This document shows positions 45,753-56,480 of a DNA stretch of 64,000 nt, one piece after another. The notes beneath the pieces are model-generated. The model saw nothing but the letters and a program-made list of their open reading frames with translations, had not been told where the DNA came from and made no database searches. The stretch is taken from assembly GCF_900115095.1 (NCBI RefSeq), contig NZ_FOVH01000017.1, forward strand, positions 143,282-207,281. Direction: 5' to 3'. Every line of letters starts with the position of its first letter. Positions within the stretch are counted from its first letter, which is position 1. Source of the DNA: Actinomadura madurae (lineage in GTDB: Bacteria > Actinomycetota > Actinomycetes > Streptosporangiales > Streptosporangiaceae). Both the position numbers and the translations under genes were made by a program.

Positions 45753-47387
45753 CTAGAGGACGAACGCGACCACCAGAACCACGAGGATCACCAGGACGGC
45801 GACGCCGCCGATGATGAGCCAGAGCGTGTTCTTGTTGCCCTTGCTCTCTCCGCCCCCGTACGTGGACGGCTGCCCGTATTGACCCTGCTGGCCCTGCTGC
45901 CCGTACTGCGCCGGCTGACCGGGTTGGCCGGGTTGGCCGGGTTGGCCGAAGCCCTGCTGCTGGCCGAACTGCTGCTGGCCGAAGCCCTGCTGTCCCTGCT
46001 GTCCCTGCTGACCTTGCTGGCCGTAGTCCTGCTGGCCGTAGTCCTGCTGCTGCCCGTACGGCTGCTGGCCGAAGCCCTGCTGCTCACCGGGCTGGCCGAA
46101 CTGCTGCTCGCCCTGCTGCCCGCCGAACTGCTGGCCGTACCCCTGCTGCTGTTCACCGGGCTGGCCGAAGCCCTGCTGCTGCCCGAACTGCTGCTGCGGC
46201 TGCTGCTGGCCCCACTGCTGCTGGCCGATGTCGAGGCGGGTGTGCTCGGCCATCCCGCCCTGGTCGCCCTGCTGCGCGCCGAACTGCTGGCCCTGGGACG
46301 CGGCGGACGGGTCGAACGCCTCGGTCGGGCGCGCGTCCTCGACCTTGCCCTCGCCGGGCGGCCGGTACAGGTCCTCCACCGAGGGGGCGGCCGGCTGGGA
46401 GCCCGCACCGTACCCCGACTCGGGCGGCGGCACCATCATCGTCCGCTCGTGGTCGGCCTGCCCCTGCCCGGGCTGGCCGGGCTGGCCAGGCGGGCTCTGC
46501 TGGGCGCCACCCGGCTGGGACGACTCCGGCGACCACGGCTCGGGCGTGGACGGCGGGGTCGGCGCCTGCCACGGCTCGGCGGGGGCCTCCTGCTTGCGCT
46601 CGGGCCCGGTGGCGACCGGGATGTCGGTGCCGGGCGACCAGTGCAGCGTCGCCTGGTCGTCCACCACGGGGCGCTGCGGCTGCTCGGGCTCGGGCGCGCC
46701 GGCGGCCGGACCGGGGACGATCATCGTCCGTTCCGTCCCGGACTCCTGCGGCTGCTCCGGCTGGGGCGGCTGGGGCGGCTGCTCGCCGAACGGGGGCTGC
46801 CCGTACTGCGGCTGCTGCTCCTGGGGCGCGCCGTGCACCGGCTGCTGCGGGTACCCACCGGGCTGCTGCGGCGGCTGCTGCTGGCCGAACGGCGGCGGCT
46901 CGGGCTGCCCGTACTGGGGCTGCTCGTACTGCTGCTGCTCGTACTGGGGCTGGCCGAACTGCGGCGGTTCGTACTGCGGCTGCGGCTCGCCCGGCGGGGC
47001 GTACTGCTGCGGCTGCTGCGGCTCCGGCGGCGGGAACCCGCCTGGGCCGGGGGGCGCGCCGTAGGGCTGCTGGCCGGCGGGCGGCTGCCCGTACTGCGGC
47101 GGTTCCTGCGGGCCGCCGTAGGGCTGCGGAGGCGGAGGCGGAGGCTGCTCGCCGAACTGCTGCAGCGGCTGCTCGACCATCGTGGGGGGCGGCGGAGGCG
47201 GCGCGGGCCGCTCCTCCGGGCGGGGCTGCTCCGGCGGCGGAGCCTGGCCGCCCAGCTGCGGAGCCCCGAACACCACCGTGCGGTCTCCCAGCGGACGGGC
47301 GGGGGGCTCCTGCCCCTCAGGCGTGGGCTGCCCCTCGTCCTCCGGCAACGGCCGCTGCGGTCCCTGCGTGCCGTCGTTCTCGGTCAT
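45753..47387 (-). CDS. Tail-anchored low-complexity protein rich in Gln, Gly and Pro
   Basis: A 544-residue protein of unknown function. Residues 40-210 are Pro/Gln-rich with many QYGQ/QYEQ/PPQYG units; residues 388-510 are an almost pure Gln-Gly-Phe/Tyr segment (FGQQQGFGQPGEQQQGYGQ). A single hydrophobic helix ends the protein (521-544), so it should be anchored at its C-terminus with the bulk in the cytosol. Short acidic-basic-Thr motifs recur: DRTVVF (Thr37), ERTMIVP (Thr221), ERTMMVP (Thr316), EHTRLDI (Thr383). They resemble Ser/Thr-kinase or FHA-ligand sites, which is inference. AAGGAG lies seven bases before ATG. It lies just upstream of the str promoter region. Confidence 0.7.
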   Translation of the reverse strand: MTENDGTQGPQRPLPEDEGQPTPEGQEPPARPLGDRTVVFGAPQLGGQAPPPEQPRPEERPAPPPPPPTMVEQPLQQFGEQPPPPPPQPYGGPQEPPQYGQPPAGQQPYGAPPGPGGFPPPEPQQPQQYAPPGEPQPQYEPPQFGQPQYEQQQYEQPQYGQPEPPPFGQQQPPQQPGGYPQQPVHGAPQEQQPQYGQPPFGEQPPQPPQPEQPQESGTERTMIVPGPAAGAPEPEQPQRPVVDDQATLHWSPGTDIPVATGPERKQEAPAEPWQAPTPPSTPEPWSPESSQPGGAQQSPPGQPGQPGQGQADHERTMMVPPPESGYGAGSQPAAPSVEDLYRPPGEGKVEDARPTEAFDPSAASQGQQFGAQQGDQGGMAEHTRLDIGQQQWGQQQPQQQFGQQQGFGQPGEQQQGYGQQFGGQQGEQQFGQPGEQQGFGQQPYGQQQDYGQQDYGQQGQQGQQGQQGFGQQQFGQQQGFGQPGQPGQPGQPAQYGQQGQQGQYGQPSTYGGGESKGNKNTLWLIIGGVAVLVILVVLVVAFVL

Positions 47388-47579
47388 CGTCGGGCTCCTT
47401 CAGCGCCGTCGTCCCGGGGCTCCTCAGCTCCCGGAAGTCCGGTGGCGCGCGGCGCATAACGCGGCCTCCGAACCTTGTCACCCATGTCCCCACGTGGCGT
47501 GTCGCCATGCGTGGGCGTTCTCGTCCCCAGCCTGCCCCGATCGCCGGTGGTATCGCAAATCACCACCCCTGATAGACGC

Positions 47580-47616
47580 CGCACGCCTCCGGACCGTTCC
47601 GGCCCGGAGGCGTGCG
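47580..47616 (-). terminator. Terminator after the aldo/keto reductase gene
   Basis: A 13-bp perfect stem (CGCACGCCTCCGG with its complement) and 11-base loop starts 13 bases after the stop codon on the minus strand. Confidence 0.75.
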
Positions 47617-47629
47617 AGATGGCGAGAGG

Positions 47630-48610
47630 TCAGGAATGCCCGATCACCCCGTGCGGCCGGTACGGGGCCTCCAGCCGGGCGACCTCCTTCTCGTCCAGTT
47701 CGAGGCCCGCCGCGGCGATCGCGTCGTCGATGTGCGTGAGTTTCGTCGCTCCCACGATCGGCGCGGTCACCGCCGGCTTCGCCAGCAGCCACGCCAGCGC
47801 GACCTGGGCCGCCGGAACGCCCCGTTCGGCGGCCACCTCGCGGACGGCGTCCACGACGTCGAAGTCGGACTCGACGTACAGGCCGTCGCCGAAGGCGTCG
47901 TTCCGGGACCGGACGGTCTTGCGCTCCCCGCCCCTCTCCCTGTTACCGGCGAGCAGCCCGCGGGCGAGCGGACTCCAAGGGATAAGGCCCACGCCCTGGT
48001 CAAGGCAGAGCGGGTTCATCTCCCGCTCCTCTTCCCTGTAGACGAGGTTGTAGTGGTTCTGCATGGAGACGAACTTCGTCCACCCGTGCGTCTCGGCGAC
48101 GTGCTGCGCCTTGGCGAACTGCCACGCGAACATGCTGGACGCGCCGATGTAGCGGGCCTTGCCCGACTTCACGACGTCGTGCAGGGCCTCCATGGTCTCT
48201 TCTATGGGCGTCCCGTAGTCCCACCTGTGGATCTGGTAGAGGTCCACGTAGTCGGTGCCGAGCCGCCCGAGAGAGGCGTCGATGCCCGCCATGATGTGCT
48301 TGCGCGACAGGCCCTTGTCGTTCGGGCCCTCTCCCATGGGGAGACACACCTTGGTGGCGAGGACGTAGTCCTCCCGCCGCGGGAACAATCTCGCGAGCAG
48401 CCGTCCGGTGATCTCCTCACTGGCGCCCTGCGAGTAGACGTCGGCGGTGTCGAAGAACGTCACTCCGCCTTCGACGGCCCGCCGGACGATCGGCTCCGCC
48501 GCGTCCTCCTCCAGTGCCCAAGGCCGGAGCGCGGGGTCGCCGTAGCTCATCATTCCCAAGCAGATCCGCGAGACCCTCGTGCCCGTCCTTCCGAGCCGTA
48601 CCTGCTCCAT
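47630..48610 (-). CDS. Aldo/keto reductase
   Basis: A 326-residue TIM-barrel NADPH-dependent oxidoreductase. The catalytic tetrad is visible as Asp54 and Tyr59 (FFDTADVYSQG), Lys87 (LATKVCL) and His128 (LYQIHRWDYG). The NADPH-binding end shows IPWSPLARGLL and PIVGATKLTHI. The sequence is closest in style to YajO/AKR-like actinobacterial enzymes that reduce aldehydes; substrate unknown. It is divergent from an Lrp-type regulator, which may control it, and is followed by a strong terminator. Confidence 0.92.
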   Translation of the reverse strand: MEQVRLGRTGTRVSRICLGMMSYGDPALRPWALEEDAAEPIVRRAVEGGVTFFDTADVYSQGASEEITGRLLARLFPRREDYVLATKVCLPMGEGPNDKGLSRKHIMAGIDASLGRLGTDYVDLYQIHRWDYGTPIEETMEALHDVVKSGKARYIGASSMFAWQFAKAQHVAETHGWTKFVSMQNHYNLVYREEEREMNPLCLDQGVGLIPWSPLARGLLAGNRERGGERKTVRSRNDAFGDGLYVESDFDVVDAVREVAAERGVPAAQVALAWLLAKPAVTAPIVGATKLTHIDDAIAAAGLELDEKEVARLEAPYRPHGVIGHS

Positions 48611-48764
48611 GAACCTCTCCTCTCAACGCTCACCACGATGCAACGCCGCACCGGCGATCACTCATCCTCCCCCCGTCCGTCCAGGCCGCACGAGGCGCGG
48701 GCGGCGGTCCGCGGCGGGGCGGAATCGACATGCCGTATCGTCCGGCGATCCGTAGGTTGGTGGA

Positions 48765-49247
48765 ATGGCGAACCGAAGGAGCCGACCGGGCCGCGCCTAC
48801 GAACCGAAGCCGCTCGACGCGACCGACCTGCGGATCCTCACCGAGCTGCAGCGCGACGGGCGCGTGTCCCTCGCCGAGCTGGGGCGCCGTGTCGCCCTCT
48901 CCGCGCCCGCCGTCGCCGAGCGCGTCCAGCGGCTTGAGGAGACGGGCGTCATCACCGGGTACCACGCGACCGTCGACCCGGTCGCGCTGGGCTTCCCGAT
49001 CACGATCCTCGTGCGGGTCAGCCCGAGCCCCCGCGAGCTGAGCCGCGTCCCGAAGATCGCCGAGGAGATCCCGGAGATCACCGAGTGCCACCGGATCACC
49101 GGCGACGACTGCTTCTTCTTCATCGCCCACCTGCGCGCGGTCGAGGAGCTGGAGCCGATCCTGGACCGCTTCACCCCGTTCGCCCGGACGACGACCTCGA
49201 TCCTCCAGTCGGCCCCCGTCCCGCCTCGCCCTCTCCCCCTGACCTGA
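48765..49247 (+). CDS. Lrp/AsnC-family transcriptional regulator
   Basis: A 160-residue regulator. The HTH is LDATDLRILTELQRDGRVSL plus AELGRRVALSAPAVAERVQR; the RAM ligand domain shows ITGYHATVDPVALGFPITIL and ITECHRITGDDCFFFIAHLR. It is divergent from the aldo/keto reductase gene, so that gene is a likely target. The effector (amino acid or other small molecule) is unknown. Confidence 0.92.
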   Translation: MANRRSRPGRAYEPKPLDATDLRILTELQRDGRVSLAELGRRVALSAPAVAERVQRLEETGVITGYHATVDPVALGFPITILVRVSPSPRELSRVPKIAEEIPEITECHRITGDDCFFFIAHLRAVEELEPILDRFTPFARTTTSILQSAPVPPRPLPLT

Positions 49248-49277
49248 TCCGCGGGCGCAACCGGGCCGGGGGCTTCG

Positions 49278-49308
49278 GGCTAGAGGAAGGTGTCAGCCCC
49301 CTCTAGCC
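49278..49308 (+). terminator. Hairpin after the Lrp-type gene
   Basis: A 9-bp perfect stem (GGCTAGAGG/CCTCTAGCC) with a 13-base loop starts 30 bases after the stop codon. It lies just before the sigma-factor start and could instead act in that gene's leader. Confidence 0.5.
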
Positions 49309-49338
49309 ACGGAGAGCCCACTCCATGATGAGACCCCC

Positions 49339-49914
49339 ATGGGCGCGGTGAGCCGCGCCGGCGACGACCTGGACGATTCGAGGATCGTCGCGGCGTCGCT
49401 GGACGACCCCGAAGCCTTCGGCGAGCTGTTCCGGCGCCACGCGCCGCGGCTGCACGCCTATGCCAGGCGGCGCCTCGGGCCGCCGCTGGCGGACGACGTG
49501 GTGTCGGAGACGTTCGCGACGGCGTTCCGGCAGCGGGCGCGGTTCGACGAGCGCGGCGCCTTCGGCGCCTGGCTGTGGGGCATCGCGTCCCATGTGATCG
49601 CCAGGCACCGCCGCCAGGAGACCCGCATGTACCGGGCGTACGCCCGGACCGGGACCGACCCCGCGCAGGACGGCGTCGCCGACCTCGCCAGCGACCGCGC
49701 CTCGGCCGCGGCGCTCGGCCCCGCGCTGGCGAAGGCGCTGGCCGGGTTGAGCGCCCAGGAACGCGACGCGGTGCTGCTGCTCGCCTGGGCCGAGATGTCC
49801 TACGCCGAGATCGCGGCGACGCTCGGCCTGCCGCTCGGAACCGTCAAGGCCAAGATCCACCGAGCCCGGAAGAAGCTCCGCACAGCCCTTCCCCAGGAGA
49901 AGACCGATGAATGA
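49339..49914 (+). CDS. ECF-type RNA polymerase sigma factor
   Basis: A 191-residue sigma-70 family protein. Region 2 covers about residues 25-95 (FGELFRRHAPRLHAYARRRL, DVVSETFATAFRQRARFDER, GAWLWGIASHVIARHRR). Region 4 covers about 130-180 (LSAQERDAVLLLAWAEMSYA, EIAATLGLPLGTVKAKIHRA). The stop overlaps the start of the membrane protein gene by eight bases, so the two form a regulatory pair. In-frame starts nearby (such as GTG 49348) are possible. Confidence 0.93.
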   Translation: MGAVSRAGDDLDDSRIVAASLDDPEAFGELFRRHAPRLHAYARRRLGPPLADDVVSETFATAFRQRARFDERGAFGAWLWGIASHVIARHRRQETRMYRAYARTGTDPAQDGVADLASDRASAAALGPALAKALAGLSAQERDAVLLLAWAEMSYAEIAATLGLPLGTVKAKIHRARKKLRTALPQEKTDE

Positions 49915-51112
49915 ACTCGACGCGCTGCGGCAGATGCGGACGGCGCTGGCCGTGGAGGAGAGCCCGGAGGAGCTCGCCCTGCGGACCGGGTGGCGGGCCG
50001 AGGCGGCCCCGGTGCGGTCCCGGCGCAGGCCGCGGCTTCCGCTGCTCGGCGTCGCGGCGGCCACCGCCGTCGTCGCGGGGGCGGTGGCCGTCGTCGCCCT
50101 GCGGCCGGACGGCGGTGCGGCGCCCGGCCCGAAGGCCGTCCCGCCCGGTCCAGAGCGGGGGAACGTGCTGCTGGTGGCGGCGACCAACGCGCAGAAGGCG
50201 CCCGGTGGCACGTACTGGCACACCAAGACCGTCATGGGCGACGTCTATGCGGTCGGCAAGAGCGCCGCGAACCACTACAAGGTGGATTCGAGGCAGGGCA
50301 ACGAGACGTGGACGGGCCGGGACGGCACGCGGCATATGACCCACATCGAGCTGGCCGACGTCCCGCTCACCGCGCAGGACAGGCAGAAGTGGCGGGCGGC
50401 GGGTTCGCCCGAGTGGGTCAGCATTCCGAACCCGGAAGGCGGCGGGGGGCAGGCCAAGCTGGACATGCGGCAGTCGTCGGCCGGACGGTCGCCGTGGCGC
50501 GCGTCCGTCGAGCGGTTCTACGGCATGACCGTGGCGCAGATCGCCGAGCTGCCCACCCGGCCGGAGGCGCTGGAGAAGAGGCTGCTGAGCCTCAAGGGGC
50601 ACTGGCATGCCGTCTCCTCGGACGGTGAGAGGGAGGAGCCCATCCGTGCCTTGCGGGGGCAGGAGCGGGTGCGGGCTCTGAGCGATGTCGCCGGGACCCT
50701 GCTGTCCACCGCGCCGGCGCCGCCCCAGGTGCGTGCGGCGGTGTTCCGGATGCTCGCGGACCTGCCCGGCGTCCGGGCCGAGGGGAAGGCGGCCGACCCG
50801 CTCGGCCGCACCGGGACGGTGGTCTCGCTGCCGCTGAGGACCACGACACCCCTCGGCCTGTACACGGCGCCGAAGCAGCTCGGGACGTACCGGCGCCAGT
50901 TCATCGTCGACCCCGCCACCGGGTCGCTGCTGGCCATCCGGGATCTCGTGGCGACCCCGCCGCGCGGGAGCCGGCCGCTTCCCCCGGGGGACGACGGCAA
51001 GCCTCGTGCGCTGAAGGCGGAGGACATGCCCGACCGGTTCCACCGTCCCGGTGAGCTGGCCGCGTACCAGGCGTTCGAGGTCACGGAATGGACGGACGCG
51101 CCGCCGCGCTGA
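49907..51112 (+). CDS. CU044_5270-family membrane protein, probable anti-sigma partner
   Basis: A 401-residue protein. A cytosolic N-terminus of about 45 residues (MNELDALRQMRTALAVEESP) is followed by one helix (about 47-66, LPLLGVAAATAVVAGAVAVV) and a long extracellular part. The N-terminal motif and the pairing with an ECF sigma gene match the CU044_5270 family of actinomycetes. Such proteins are thought to hold the sigma factor at the membrane; the outside part would sense the signal. No zinc-binding ZAS motif (HxxxCxxC) is visible. The eight-base overlap with the sigma gene implies coupled translation. Confidence 0.82.
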   Translation: MNELDALRQMRTALAVEESPEELALRTGWRAEAAPVRSRRRPRLPLLGVAAATAVVAGAVAVVALRPDGGAAPGPKAVPPGPERGNVLLVAATNAQKAPGGTYWHTKTVMGDVYAVGKSAANHYKVDSRQGNETWTGRDGTRHMTHIELADVPLTAQDRQKWRAAGSPEWVSIPNPEGGGGQAKLDMRQSSAGRSPWRASVERFYGMTVAQIAELPTRPEALEKRLLSLKGHWHAVSSDGEREEPIRALRGQERVRALSDVAGTLLSTAPAPPQVRAAVFRMLADLPGVRAEGKAADPLGRTGTVVSLPLRTTTPLGLYTAPKQLGTYRRQFIVDPATGSLLAIRDLVATPPRGSRPLPPGDDGKPRALKAEDMPDRFHRPGELAAYQAFEVTEWTDAPPR

Positions 51113-51127
51113 CGTCCGTCCGATGGC

Positions 51128-51159
51128 GAGGGGCCCGTCCCAGGTGGAACGGGCTCCTC
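51128..51159. terminator. Bidirectional terminator between convergent genes
   Basis: GAGGGGCCCGT and ACGGGCTCCTC form an 11-position stem with one mismatch and a 10-base loop, placed between the CU044_5270 gene and the convergent small secreted gene. Confidence 0.6.
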
Positions 51160-51178
51160 ATTCCGTGCGCGGCGGGTT

Positions 51179-51421
51179 TCAGGCGAAGGCGCGGCACTCC
51201 ACGGTGGCGCGGCGCTCGGTCATGCCCTGCTGGACCGCCGCGGTGACGCACGCGCGCTGCTTCTCGGTCAGCTGGGGCTGCCCGCACTGGCTGACGCTGG
51301 AGTAGGTGCGGCAGTCCTGGCGCGTGTCCTGCGCGTGGGACGGCTGGGCGGCGGACGCGGTGCCCATCCCCCCGATCCCGACGGCTGCGGCGATCAGTGC
51401 CCCGGTCATGACCTTCTTCAT
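51179..51421 (-). CDS. Small secreted protein with four cysteines
   Basis: An 80-residue protein with a Sec signal peptide (MKKVMTGALIAAAVGIGGMG, cleavage probably after ASA at about 25). The mature 55 residues hold four cysteines (RQDCRTYSSVSQCGQ, RACVTAAV, VECRAFA), suggesting two disulfides, and are otherwise polar. No family is recognised. It lies downstream of dinB on the same strand with a 120-base gap, so it probably has its own promoter. Confidence 0.65.
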   Translation of the reverse strand: MKKVMTGALIAAAVGIGGMGTASAAQPSHAQDTRQDCRTYSSVSQCGQPQLTEKQRACVTAAVQQGMTERRATVECRAFA

Positions 51422-51541
51422 GTGCTCTCTCCCCCGTCGCGTACATCAGGCAACGAGACGCTTCCTCCCCGGGCCACCACGCAGCAAAACCAGACAAAAA
51501 GTCAAGAAACAGACGGCGGTCAAGGTCAAGCGCTCGCTACG

Positions 51542-52564
51542 TCAGCGTGCGAACTCGGCGCGGACGCCCAGCAGCCGCACCGGCCGCCGTCCGGTGAACA
51601 TGCCGAGCGCGGCGAGGGCGGCCTCCTCGATCGCGTCCGGGTCGCTCGTGGGCGCCGACAGCGCCCTGCCGTGGGTGTGAGTGATGAACGGCGCGTACCG
51701 GACCTTCACGATGACGCGGGCGACGTCCCTCCCGTCGCCGGCCACATCGTCCGAGACCCACCGCGCCAGGCGGACGATCTCCCGGCGCACGTCGTCCCAG
51801 TCGTCCAGATCCTGCTGGAAGGTGGTCTCGCGGCCCGCAGAGCGCGGGACGTACGGCGCGTCGCTGACCGGCGAGTTGTCCCGCCCCTGCGCGAGGAGCA
51901 CCAGCCACGGGCCGATCGTTGGGCCCATCTCCGCGGCGAGGACGCTCGGGTCGGCCGCCGCGAGCTGCCCGACCGTGGCGATGCCGAGGCCCCTCAGCCG
52001 CTTGGCGGTCTTGGCGCCGACGCCCCACAGCGCGTCCGTCGGCCGGTCGCCGAGCACCTCGAACCACGTCTCGCCGGTGAGCCGGAAGATCCCGGCCGGT
52101 TTGCCGAAGCCGGTCGCCAGCTTCGCCTGGAGCTTGTTCCGCCCGATGCCGACCGTGCATTCGAGGCCCGTCGCCGCGCGGACCCGCGCCCGGAGCTCCC
52201 GGGCCACCGCCTCCGGATCGTCGCCGTCGACGGCCAGGAACGCCTCGTCCCAGCCGAGCACCTCGACCACGACGCCGAGGCTCCGCAGCGCCGCCATGAC
52301 CCGGTCCGAGACGGACTCGTAGACGTCCCGGTCCACGGGCAGGAAGACGGCGTCCGGGCAGCGCCGCGCCGCCGTGCGGAGCGGCAGCCCCGAGTGCACG
52401 CCGCAGGCGCGGGCCTCGTAGGAGGCCGTGCTGACGACGCCGCGCTTCGCCGGATCGCCGTCCCCGCCGACGACGACCGGCCGCCCGCGCAGTTCCGGAC
52501 GGCGCAGCACCTCGACGGCGGCGATGAACTGGTCCAGGTCGGCGTGCAGGACCCACCGAGCCAC
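51542..52564 (-). CDS. dinB: Y-family DNA polymerase, DinB2-like
   Basis: A 340-residue Pol IV-type translesion polymerase. Palm carboxylates are Asp9 (HADLDQF) and Asp106-Glu107 (GWDEAFLAVD). Other landmarks are TASYEARACGVHSGLPLRTA, GIGRNKLQAKLATGFGKPAG and WGVGAKTAKRLRGLGI (helix-hairpin-helix); the little-finger domain is at the C-terminus. The steric-gate position (Phe13 in E. coli DinB) is Ile14, and GWDE replaces the usual SIDE; both traits resemble mycobacterial DinB2, which has Leu14 and readily inserts ribonucleotides. No beta-clamp motif is obvious at the C-terminal end. It starts with GTG. Confidence 0.9.
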   Translation of the reverse strand: MARWVLHADLDQFIAAVEVLRRPELRGRPVVVGGDGDPAKRGVVSTASYEARACGVHSGLPLRTAARRCPDAVFLPVDRDVYESVSDRVMAALRSLGVVVEVLGWDEAFLAVDGDDPEAVARELRARVRAATGLECTVGIGRNKLQAKLATGFGKPAGIFRLTGETWFEVLGDRPTDALWGVGAKTAKRLRGLGIATVGQLAAADPSVLAAEMGPTIGPWLVLLAQGRDNSPVSDAPYVPRSAGRETTFQQDLDDWDDVRREIVRLARWVSDDVAGDGRDVARVIVKVRYAPFITHTHGRALSAPTSDPDAIEEAALAALGMFTGRRPVRLLGVRAEFAR

Positions 52565-52690
52565 ACCCCCATTGTCCCCCGAACCAGCGCGGACGCACCG
52601 ATCAGGAATCGAGAAGCGCAGGTCAGCGGGCCGCCTCTAGCGTGTACGCCAGCACGAAATGACCGTCCACGCACGAGATCGGGAGCCACC

Positions 52691-53167
52691 ATGACCACGT
52701 CCGCCCCGCAGCCCGCGACGGTGGCTCCCCGGACCCGCGGGCAGCGCCGCCGCGACACCGAGCACCGGCTCGCCCACGACGTCGATCTCTGGGTGGCGAC
52801 CGCCTCGGCGGACGGCGTCCCGTACCTGGTGCCGCTGTCCTTCGAGTGGGACGGTGAGACGCTGCTGCTCGCCACGCCGGTGGAGTCCCCGACCGGCCGG
52901 AACCTCGCGGGCGGCCGGATCGTTCGGCTTGGGCTGGGCCACACCCGGGACGTGACCATGATCGAGGGCGAGGTCGAGGTGCTGGAGATCGACGCGCTGA
53001 CCCGCGAGCGGGCCGACCGCTTCGCGGCGCGCACCGGCTTCGACCCGCGCGACGAGGCCACGCCGTACCGGTGGTTCCGCGTCACCCCGCGCCGCGTCCA
53101 GGCGTGGCGCGAGGCGGACGAGCTGCCGGGCCGCGAGCTGATGCGCGACGGCCGCCGGCTGGACTGA
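52691..53167 (+). CDS. FMN-binding split-barrel protein (pyridoxamine 5'-phosphate oxidase family)
   Basis: A 158-residue protein. The core (about 25-130) reads DVDLWVATASADGVPYLVPL, SFEWDGETLLLATPVESPTG and YRWFRVTPRRVQAWRE, the pattern of PNPOx-like split barrels that bind FMN, F420 or heme. The first 20 residues are Ser/Pro/Arg-rich. GGGAG lies five bases before the ATG at 52691; the open frame upstream is not related. Substrate and cofactor cannot be assigned from sequence. Confidence 0.82.
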   Translation: MTTSAPQPATVAPRTRGQRRRDTEHRLAHDVDLWVATASADGVPYLVPLSFEWDGETLLLATPVESPTGRNLAGGRIVRLGLGHTRDVTMIEGEVEVLEIDALTRERADRFAARTGFDPRDEATPYRWFRVTPRRVQAWREADELPGRELMRDGRRLD

Positions 53168-53184
53168 CCGCACGTACTCTCGGA

Positions 53185-53204
53185 CCCGGCCCGATCGGGC
53201 CGGG
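53185..53204 (+). terminator. Terminator after the split-barrel gene
   Basis: CCCGGCCCGATCGGGCCGGG is a perfect 20-bp palindrome 17 bases after the stop codon. It has no U tract. Confidence 0.6.
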
Positions 53205-53255
53205 CGACGCTGAGGGAGGCCGCGCAGGCGGCCCCGCTGAACGGATGGAGACACG

Positions 53256-55646
<2,391 letters not shown>

Positions 55647-55651
55647 CCGGC

Positions 55652-55687
55652 GCGTCCGGCCCGTCCCGGAGTGGACGGGCCGGACGC
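55652..55687 (+). terminator. Terminator after the UvrA-like gene
   Basis: A 15-bp perfect stem (GCGTCCGGCCCGTCC with its complement) and loop CGGAGT starts five bases after the stop codon and ends five bases before the next gene. Confidence 0.8.
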
Positions 55688-55692
55688 CGACC

Positions 55693-56145
55693 GTGGACAA
55701 TGCAGGCGTGCCAACCGAACCGGCCGTGACACCCGAGCGCCTGCGCGACCTGGCGCTGCTGCGACGCGTCCGGGACCGGATCGACCGCGACTACGCCCAG
55801 CCGCTGGACGTCGAGGCCCTCGCCCGCGGCGTCCACATGTCCGCAGGACACCTCAGCCGCCAGTTCCGCCAGGCGTACGGCGAATCGCCCTACTCGTACC
55901 TGATGACCCGCCGCATCGAACGCGCGATGGCGCTGCTGCGCCGCGGCGACCTCAGCGTCACCGAAGTCTGCTTCGCCGTCGGCTGCTCGTCCCTCGGCAC
56001 CTTCAGCACCCGCTTCACCGAACTGGTCGGCATGCCGCCGAGCACCTACCGCACCGTGGCGGCGGACGCGACGGTGGGCATCCCGTCCTGCGTCGCCAAG
56101 AAGGTCACCAAACCGGTCAGAAACCGGACTTCGTCAACCGGCTGA
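55693..56145 (+). CDS. AraC-family transcriptional regulator, DNA-binding domain only
   Basis: A 150-residue protein that is almost wholly the AraC double HTH (about 22-122): VRDRIDRDYAQPLDVEALAR, VHMSAGHLSRQFRQAYGESP, SVTEVCFAVGCSSLGTFSTR and FTELVGMPPSTYR. There is no ligand-binding domain, so it may act like MarA/SoxS-type factors controlled by abundance. It starts with GTG at 55693 (GTG 55708 is also possible). The start is only five bases after the terminator of the UvrA-like gene, so its transcript must begin inside or after that stem, or arise from read-through. Confidence 0.85.
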   Translation: MDNAGVPTEPAVTPERLRDLALLRRVRDRIDRDYAQPLDVEALARGVHMSAGHLSRQFRQAYGESPYSYLMTRRIERAMALLRRGDLSVTEVCFAVGCSSLGTFSTRFTELVGMPPSTYRTVAADATVGIPSCVAKKVTKPVRNRTSSTG

Positions 56146-56289
56146 CGGCGCCCCGGCCGATCCCGCTGCCACGTTCGCCGGCAGCCCAGCGGAGATCGAA
56201 CCTCCCGCCTTCGAGGTGGTGATGCGCGGCTACGACCGCCGCCAAGTAGCCCACTCCACCAAACCCCGAAGCCCTGACACCCGCCGCCC

Positions 56290-56472
56290 TCACCGCTTGA
56301 GATCGGTCAGCCACGCAGCGAAAGCCCGCCGCGTCACCAGCAGCTTCGGTCCCGCCGGGTCCTTGCTGTCGCGGACGGCAACGGTCCCGGGGACAGCGGT
56401 CAACTCGACGCAGTCGCCGCCGTTGGCAGTGGTGTAACTGGACTTACGCCAAACCGCCTTGGTCAGGTCCAT
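56290..56472 (-). CDS. DUF397 protein, copy D (last of four)
   Basis: A 60-residue DUF397 protein: MDLTKAVWRKSSYTTANGGD, CVELTAVPGTVAVRDSKDP and TRRAFAAWLTDLKR. DUF397 proteins (BldB-related) act with XRE/DUF5753 regulators in actinomycete developmental and antibiotic control. This copy differs from copy B at only six of 60 positions (D20E, D38Y, A40E, W54L, T56S, R60Q) although copy C lies between them. It starts eight bases after the copy C stop. Confidence 0.85.
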   Translation of the reverse strand: MDLTKAVWRKSSYTTANGGDCVELTAVPGTVAVRDSKDPAGPKLLVTRRAFAAWLTDLKR

Positions 56473-56480
56473 CCGTCCCC

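Noticed and set aside
45533..45814. A 93-codon plus-strand ORF over the str leader.
   Set aside because: Composition is Arg/Pro/Ser shadow-like, there is no ribosome site, and it crosses two stem structures and the end of the Q-rich gene.
45879..46240. Dense CTGCTG-type repeats that look like a simple-sequence or mobile repeat.
   Set aside because: They encode the Gln/Gly low-complexity segment on the minus strand in an uninterrupted frame with a membrane anchor.
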